The notes under the pieces: generated by a model | The model's database searches: none | The model's input: the letters and a program-made list of their open reading frames with translations, nothing else | What the model was told of the DNA's origin: nothing | Part shown: positions 59,032 to 64,000 of the stretch, piece by piece | Numbering within the stretch: position 1 is the first letter of the stretch | Layout of the letters: each line of letters opens with the position of its first letter | NCBI GenBank assembly: GCA_017979445.1 | Contig: CM030715.1 | Location: 15,195,602-15,259,601 of the forward strand | Reading direction: 5' to 3' | Source of the DNA: Akebia trifoliata | Taxonomy: Eukaryota; Streptophyta; Magnoliopsida; Ranunculales; Lardizabalaceae | Length of the DNA: 64,000 bases | Translations under genes and position numbers: made by a program

Positions 59032-60393
59032 TGTAGACATGAGAATGTTCACCTTTGAACCTCAATGCTACGTTGTTTGGAGTCGCCACCATTCTTTTTT
59101 GTAAATGGGTGTGAATGGGCACCCGAATCGATTCTTTTGAAAACCATTTTTTTATGGCATTGTAGTGACTCTCAATCATGGAAAATGTATGGTCTACCTA
59201 AAATCTAAGTAAGGGGATTCGCTTAGAGAATGGGGAAGGTGTTAAGCACCCCATTATCTCCATCTAAGGTGGTTACCTTTAGATTTGGCCATTTTTGAAA
59301 AGGATTAAAATAACAAGTACAATGCATGAGATGCATGAAGTGGGTGGGTGCATATAGTGTGTATGTACCTCATTGGAAGAGGTTTTGATGTTGGTGTTGA
59401 CATAAGAGATATCTTATGGAAAAAGACATTCTATGGAGTCAACACACTTTTGCATGAGTTGAAATGTTGGTTTATGATTTTAGAGAAGTTCCATGAAAGG
59501 AGTTCTCTTAGATCTATAACCTTAATGCATGCATGTTTAGCTAGAAACTTAGTGTTTTAACCCCATCAAGAGAGTTACACATTTCTTCATCATAGCCAAC
59601 ATGTGTGATGTGTGTGCATAGTGTACATTATGATGCATGATATGAGAATTGGTTTAAAAGGGCTTCAACCTCCATCTTTTCGATCAAACCGCCTCAAGCA
59701 TTCCATGCCCAAGGTTGAGGTTCAATTTACTCGGGATGAAGGAGGGTTCTCCATTACATCCTAAAGGCTTCTAAAAATAAAAAAAAGGAGAATGATAGAA
59801 GAAGAAGATGCAACTTAAAAGATAATTAAATAACTATTGTCCCACCTTGTCCCTTTTGGAAGTCTTGAAATAACTTGAGCTTGTGTAATGGACTTGAGAG
59901 TTGAAGGATGTGGTTGAGGGTTGAGAGAGTTGATGGATGAGAGATGAGTAGAGAATTTGGTAGAGTTTTAGGTTAAGAGATGGGGGCTTGAAAGCATCAA
60001 CATGTGTCATCTTATGAAGGGGTGAGAGAATGGACTTGGAGTGGGCTTGGTTTTGGGCTTAGGTTTGGGTTAGGATATGGACTTGGGTTTGGGCTTAGAA
60101 TGGACTTGGCTTTGGATTTAGGATATGGACTTGGGTTAGGTTGGAGGAGGAAATGGATATTGGTTATGGTATGGGTGTGGCCTTAGGATATGAGTGATGG
60201 ACATAGGTTTAAAGTGGATTAGGGACAAGGTTGAGTATGCAAATTATATGACATGATGTATGTGTGCATGTATGCATGAATGATGAAGATAAGTGGCAAT
60301 GCGGGTCCGTCAAAGAGCTTGAGTTCTAAATCGGAATCAACTCGAGAAAATTTGAATCTTTTTAACGGGTTCGTGCAAATTGGGGTGTCTACA
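59032..60393 (-). repeat. 5' LTR of the young Tat element (1362 bp)
   Basis: TGTAGACA ... TGTCTACA, about 98% identical by eye to 45275-46646. About 305 bp (59320-59625, counterpart 45563-45868) are identical between the two LTRs. A 70-codon plus-strand frame starting with GTG lies in that identical part; I do not call it a gene. Confidence 0.95.
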
Positions 60394-60398
60394 AGGCT
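60394..60398. repeat. Target-site duplication of the young Tat element (right), AGGCT
   Basis: AGGCT directly after the LTR end CA at 60393, identical to 45270-45274. Confidence 0.93.
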
Positions 60399-61185
60399 TC
60401 TATTACTGAATGAAGATCTACTCTTTGTTTTTTGTTATTGCATTTTGTACTATCCCAACTTTGGGATCTCTTTCTTATACTTTTCACTTTGCTATTAATG
60501 AAAAACAATTTTGCTTTTTCACATCTGTTGTTACATCTAAAACTTTACCCCTTTTTTTATTGTTTTACACAGCATACATAATCTGTTAATCTACTTTCTA
60601 ACTTAGCATAAATTTCAACATTATGCTTTGTTTAAGAATCCTAGTAAGTCTGGTCTGTCACGTTGCTTGCTTTAGTCAATCTAACTTAAGCCATCTGCTC
60701 ACCGACTTTTAGTGCAAACTTTATTGCACTGTTTGCACTTGCACAATCTATAACTGAACTATTGCGTTATTCTCTCTACTCATTTCATTGCTACTCCACT
60801 TAAACTGATATTCTGCTTGAACTGCTCGTGCTTACCATACTACGCTCATTATACTGTTATTCTTCTTAAATTGCTCATGCTTACTATAGTTTGCTCAATA
60901 CACTATTATTCTGCTTAAATTACTCATGCTCATTACACTCTGCTTGTTACACTACTATTTTGCTTAAACTGCTCATACTTACTACACTTTTGCTATTCTA
61001 CTTAAACTACTCACGCTTACTACAATCTTTTCCTAGGTTCTACCTTAAGTAAGTTTTACTTAGGTGAAACCTTTTAGTGAATGGCTGTAATAAACTTAGG
61101 AAACAACTTTTGAGTTACTGTCATTGAAGAAGGCTCTAACTCTACTTTAACTTTCGATTTTTTTAATGACTAAATTTAGTGCTCT
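60399..61185. mobile_element. Continuation of the old outer element after the antisense gene relic
   Basis: Joined to 45269 once the young element and one AGGCT are removed. No frame is seen. The sequence is a low-complexity T/C-rich text with recurring 'TGCTTAAACTGCTCATGCTTACTACA'-like phrases (about 60780-61030), an irregular short repeat of about 55 bp. Confidence 0.5.
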
Positions 61186-61189
61186 TGAA

Positions 61190-61605
61190 CTCATGATAGA
61201 GTATGACCCTAACCAGCTTCTTACTCTGCCAATAAAGGCAGTGAAGACCCACATAAGTCCGGATCCAGGTGAGATCCACATTAGTGCTTTTGTTACTTGT
61301 ATTAAAGTTGAGTCCCGACCAACTTCTTACTTTGCCAATTAAGGAAAAGAAGACCCAAGTAGGCTCGAATCCAGGTGGGATCCAACTTAAGTGTTCTTGA
61401 AACTCGTGATAGAATACGACCCCGACTAACTTCTTGCTCTGTCAATGAAGGTAGAGAAAACCCATGTAGGTCCGGATCTAGGTGAGATTCACATTAGTGT
61501 TATTGTTACTCGTGTCAGAGTTGGGCCTGAACTAGTTTTTTACTCTGCCAATTAAGGTAGAGAAGACCCACGTAGGCCTGGATCCAGGTGGGATCCCTCT
61601 TTAGT
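61190..61605 (-). repeat. Four tandem units of ~106 bp in the old element's 3' UTR
   Basis: The marker CYArCTTCTTACTCTGCC recurs at 61213, 61319, 61426 and 61532 (spacing 106, 107, 106). Each unit contains GAAGACCCA.GTAGG and GGATCCAGGTGrGATCC. Units 1 and 3 resemble each other more than 2 and 4, so there is a 212-bp higher-order unit. Confidence 0.88.
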
Positions 61606-61649
61606 GCTAATTCCTGCGCATAAGTTAATAATGACTAAAGAAAAATATT

Positions 61650-62505
61650 TATTGATAATACCTTTTCAAGTTACTTACATTCCACGATCTAGACAGCTCT
61701 TGACCAGACATCGTTATCAAGTAATAGACTCCTTTCTAGCCTACCCTTGCTACTCTATATGGCCTTTCCCAATTAGTGCCCAGCTTGCCACTGTTTTATT
61801 CTTCTGTATTCTGAAATATCTTATGCAACACTAAATCTTCTTCATTGAACTGCATGTGGTGGACTTTCTTGTTGAAATAGCTTTGTAACTTCTTGTAATA
61901 ATGTTCCAGTCTTATTAATACCGTTTCTCGCTTCTCTTCCAACAAATCTAGTTCCACAATCATCTGTTGGTTGTCTGGTTAGTCTGCACTACTCTGGATC
62001 TTATTGTAGGGAAGCTGCTTTTCGTAAGAATCACTGCTTCCATGCCATATGTCATAGTGAATGGTGACATCCCTATGGAGGTTCTGGCAGTTGTCTTATA
62101 GGCCATAACACGCCATGCAAGACTGTTGTCCATATGCCTTTCGCTTCATTTAGCCTTTTCTTTAGAGTGTATATCAACACCTTATTTGTAACCTCTGCCT
62201 ATCCGTTGCCCTGTAGATACTGTGGCATGGAGAATAATTGTGTTATTCTATGCTTTTTGCAAAAATCTCTAATCTACTCTCCTACAAACTGTCTTCCATT
62301 ATTAGATATTATGGTGCGTGGCAGACCAAATCTAAAGATAACATTCTCTCACAGGAACTTTTGGACTTCCTACTAACGTATTCTAGCTAGGGAGAGTGCT
62401 TCTGCCCACGTGGTGAAATAATCTGTCGCCACTAATAAGAAAGTCAAGTTACCTGGTGTTCTAGGCAATGGGCCTACTAGATCGATTCCTTATTGTGTAA
62501 ACGGC
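61650..62505 (-). pseudogene. Decayed integrase C-terminal half of the old outer Tat-like element
   Basis: Minus-strand text in broken frames: GIDLVGPLPRTPGNLTFLLV and DYFTTWAEALSLA (about 62490-62400, integrase core with first Asp), FRFGLPRTIISNNGRQFV (second Asp changed to Asn), AWRVMAYKTTARTSIGMSPF and TMTYGMEAV (about 62130-62040), then KREtVlIRLEHYYKKLQSYF and NKKVHHMQFNEEDLVLHKIF (about 61930-61820). Many stops. It ends abruptly on the right at about 62505, so the 5' part of this element is missing here. Confidence 0.85.
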
Positions 62506-62534
62506 TAAAGGTTGACAAAGGAATTCAACTATAT

Positions 62535-64000
62535 TTTAATATCCTGAATTTTCAACTCGTATCTCAAAGAAATCAAATGGTGATATTTTGAGAAAAATTC
62601 TAAAAAAGGGACTTAGAGTAAAATACTCGAATACTATTATGTTCATTTTCAATGGAAATCGACTTCTCCATTAGATTCAAAAAGGTTGAAATATATATTT
62701 TAGCCTATAAGCAAGTTCGAATTTGAGTTCGGATGAAAAAATTCTAAATCCTCGAATTTCGTGTTGAGTGAGACCTAAAATAGTAAAATTTTGCTAGAGC
62801 AAGAATCAAAATATTTCTACTGCACCACTAGGTCCATAACAAAAAAAAACTTAAAATGAAATACTCATTCATCATTTTTCGAGTCTGAATAGTTAAGTTA
62901 TTGCTAAAACTAGAAATAATGAAAAAATTACCAAGATGCCCTCAACCCTTTTCTATTTAAAAGAAAGTTGGCTTTCTTTTAATCCTTTTTGTTCTTCTTT
63001 AAATAACCAAACACTAGCCCACTCTCAACCCAAGGGTTTCGACCCATTCCTATCATGTTTTAGCGTAAACAAGGCCGAGTTGAACTTCGACGAAGAAGGC
63101 AAAATTGTCGGCAATGACGAGAGTTACAACCTCACCATCTTTGTTTGCTTATTCTCGCTCGTCTTTTTCATCCTCCATAAAAAACTAGCCATGTAGTTCG
63201 AGTGACCCTCAACACACTCCATCCGAAGGCTTCATCGAGTTAGGAGTTAGGTCTATTTTTATTGTAGAAGAAAATGAGAGTGTCGTCGTCCGATGCTTTG
63301 CAAACCCTCGCTCATTTTGCATCCAAATCAGTTCAACCTCGACTCTCGTGCCATCCAACCTTGATTATAGGGCTAGCTCATCATCTTTGACCTCCATGAA
63401 ATTCGGTAGGAGATTCTCACTTCCTATTGGTAACCGTAGTTTTCGAAATATGCATTTAGGAATTTTTATCGAAAATGTGTTGTAGTTATAAATCGTAAAA
63501 ATCTGTTATTTGATTTTAAATTCATACTTAGACTTAGAGATTTGATATGTTTTTATTAAGTTTTAACACTAATTTCATGGGTGGGTCAAGGGACTCAAAA
63601 AACGGAAAAGAAACGCGGAAAATTCGATTGAAAATCGAAAGTTCGAGCAAGCGGCGTCGTCAGCACCTAATGGTGCCACCGTTAGAATTTTTTTTGGCCA
63701 AAACTGATTTTTGGCTTTGGGGTTGCTCTCTTCATGGTTTGTACATACTTTTCCACCCTCTATTTTATTAAAAACATTTAAGTAAATATTCTTTTTAATT
63801 TTTACTTTTCATATAATTTAATTTTTTAATGAAATTAAAATTTTACCCCACATTTCGGAATAATGGGAATGGTTTGAAGATCCAAATCTCAAAGGATCAA
63901 AATCTGAATTTTGGTTTCAAAAATAAAATGTAAATTTTGACGTTTTCGAAAAATTTTCAAAAGTTAATATCTTTCGCGTTACTTTGAATTACGCTAAAAA
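62535..64000. mobile_element. Probable LTR of a chromovirus-like (Del/Tekay) element, cut by the window edge
   Basis: The old integrase text stops at about 62505. Soon after comes TTTAATATCCTGAATTTTC, close to the TGTAATATCCCGAATTTTC-type start I associate with plant Tekay/Del LTRs. A TATA-like TATTTAAAAG (about 62950-62962) precedes a GC-richer transcribed-looking stretch (63000-63420). No polyprotein is reached before 64000. A plus-strand frame of 86 codons (62936-63196) is not a known protein. Confidence 0.35.

Larger units (their letters stand above)
45275..60393 (-). mobile_element. Complete Tat-lineage Ty3/gypsy LTR retrotransposon, 15.1 kb
   Basis: It has two LTRs, an AGGCT duplication, PBS (59010-59028), polypurine tract (about 46647-46660) and, in minus-strand order, leader with two minisatellites, gag, protease with a G-patch-like part, RT, RNase H, a second archaeal-type RNase H, integrase and a 2-kb 3' untranslated region. 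The extra RNase H after the usual one marks the Tat lineage (Ogre/Retand/RIRE2 group). The LTRs differ by about 27 substitutions and a few indels by eye over about 1360 bp, near 2%. The polyprotein is broken (missing start, nonsense codons, frameshift at RT), so its spread probably relied on enzymes from intact relatives. Confidence 0.95.

Overview
This is a 64 kb piece of a flowering-plant nuclear chromosome. It is AT-rich and intergenic-looking, with one intron-containing host gene and many plant transposons of several ages, some nested in each other. Dense MITEs, Ty3/gypsy elements of the Tat type and a five-exon cytochrome P450 all point to an angiosperm. I cannot narrow it to a species. 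I saw no bacterial-type operon, rRNA, tRNA or CRISPR array.

Layout: 1-3632 is the 5' end (leader, primer-binding site, 2.47 kb LTR) of a Tat-type retrotransposon that runs off the left edge. Positions 5145-5482 and 30053-30378 are two copies of one MITE family. Positions 7617-11895 hold a dense, partly self-nested cluster of a second MITE family. It sits in (TA)n tracts, and its best copies can fold into a cloverleaf; one more old copy lies at about 33990-34375. The only clear host gene is at 16195-19419 on the minus strand: a complete CYP734A (BAS1-type) P450, predicted to inactivate brassinosteroids by C-26 hydroxylation. Its five exons join in frame to 535 codons, and a perfect 15-bp hairpin spans its stop codon. 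Around 20846 is a CACTA-like terminus. Positions 22945-24940 are a decayed gypsy gag-protease. Positions 31275-32370 look like a Mutator-type element carrying a CCCH zinc-finger gene fragment. Positions 40203-41713 hold related inverted-repeat arms and a small TRIM retrotransposon (40611-41120) with a GATAT target duplication.

The right third is a nest. An old, decayed Tat-like element leaves an antisense coiled-coil gene relic at 42700-45269 (+), 106-bp tandem repeats at 61190-61600 and integrase remains at 61650-62505 (-). A young 15.1 kb Tat-lineage element (45275-60393, minus strand) has split it. The young element has two LTRs about 98% alike, a perfect AGGCT target duplication, PBS, polypurine tract, gag, protease, RT, two RNase H domains and integrase. 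It is not autonomous as read: gag has no ATG at its start, there are nonsense codons in gag, before protease and before RT, and a frameshift falls just before the RT YVDD motif. Its leader carries two minisatellites whose units can form small hairpins. The right edge (about 62535-64000) resembles the LTR of a third, chromovirus-like element.

The most unusual signals are the cloverleaf MITE family, the covarying hairpin minisatellite in the Tat leader, an LTR segment of about 650 bp that is almost free of C on the plus strand (a natural G-less stretch in the element RNA), the intact TRIM, and the hairpin across the CYP734A stop codon.
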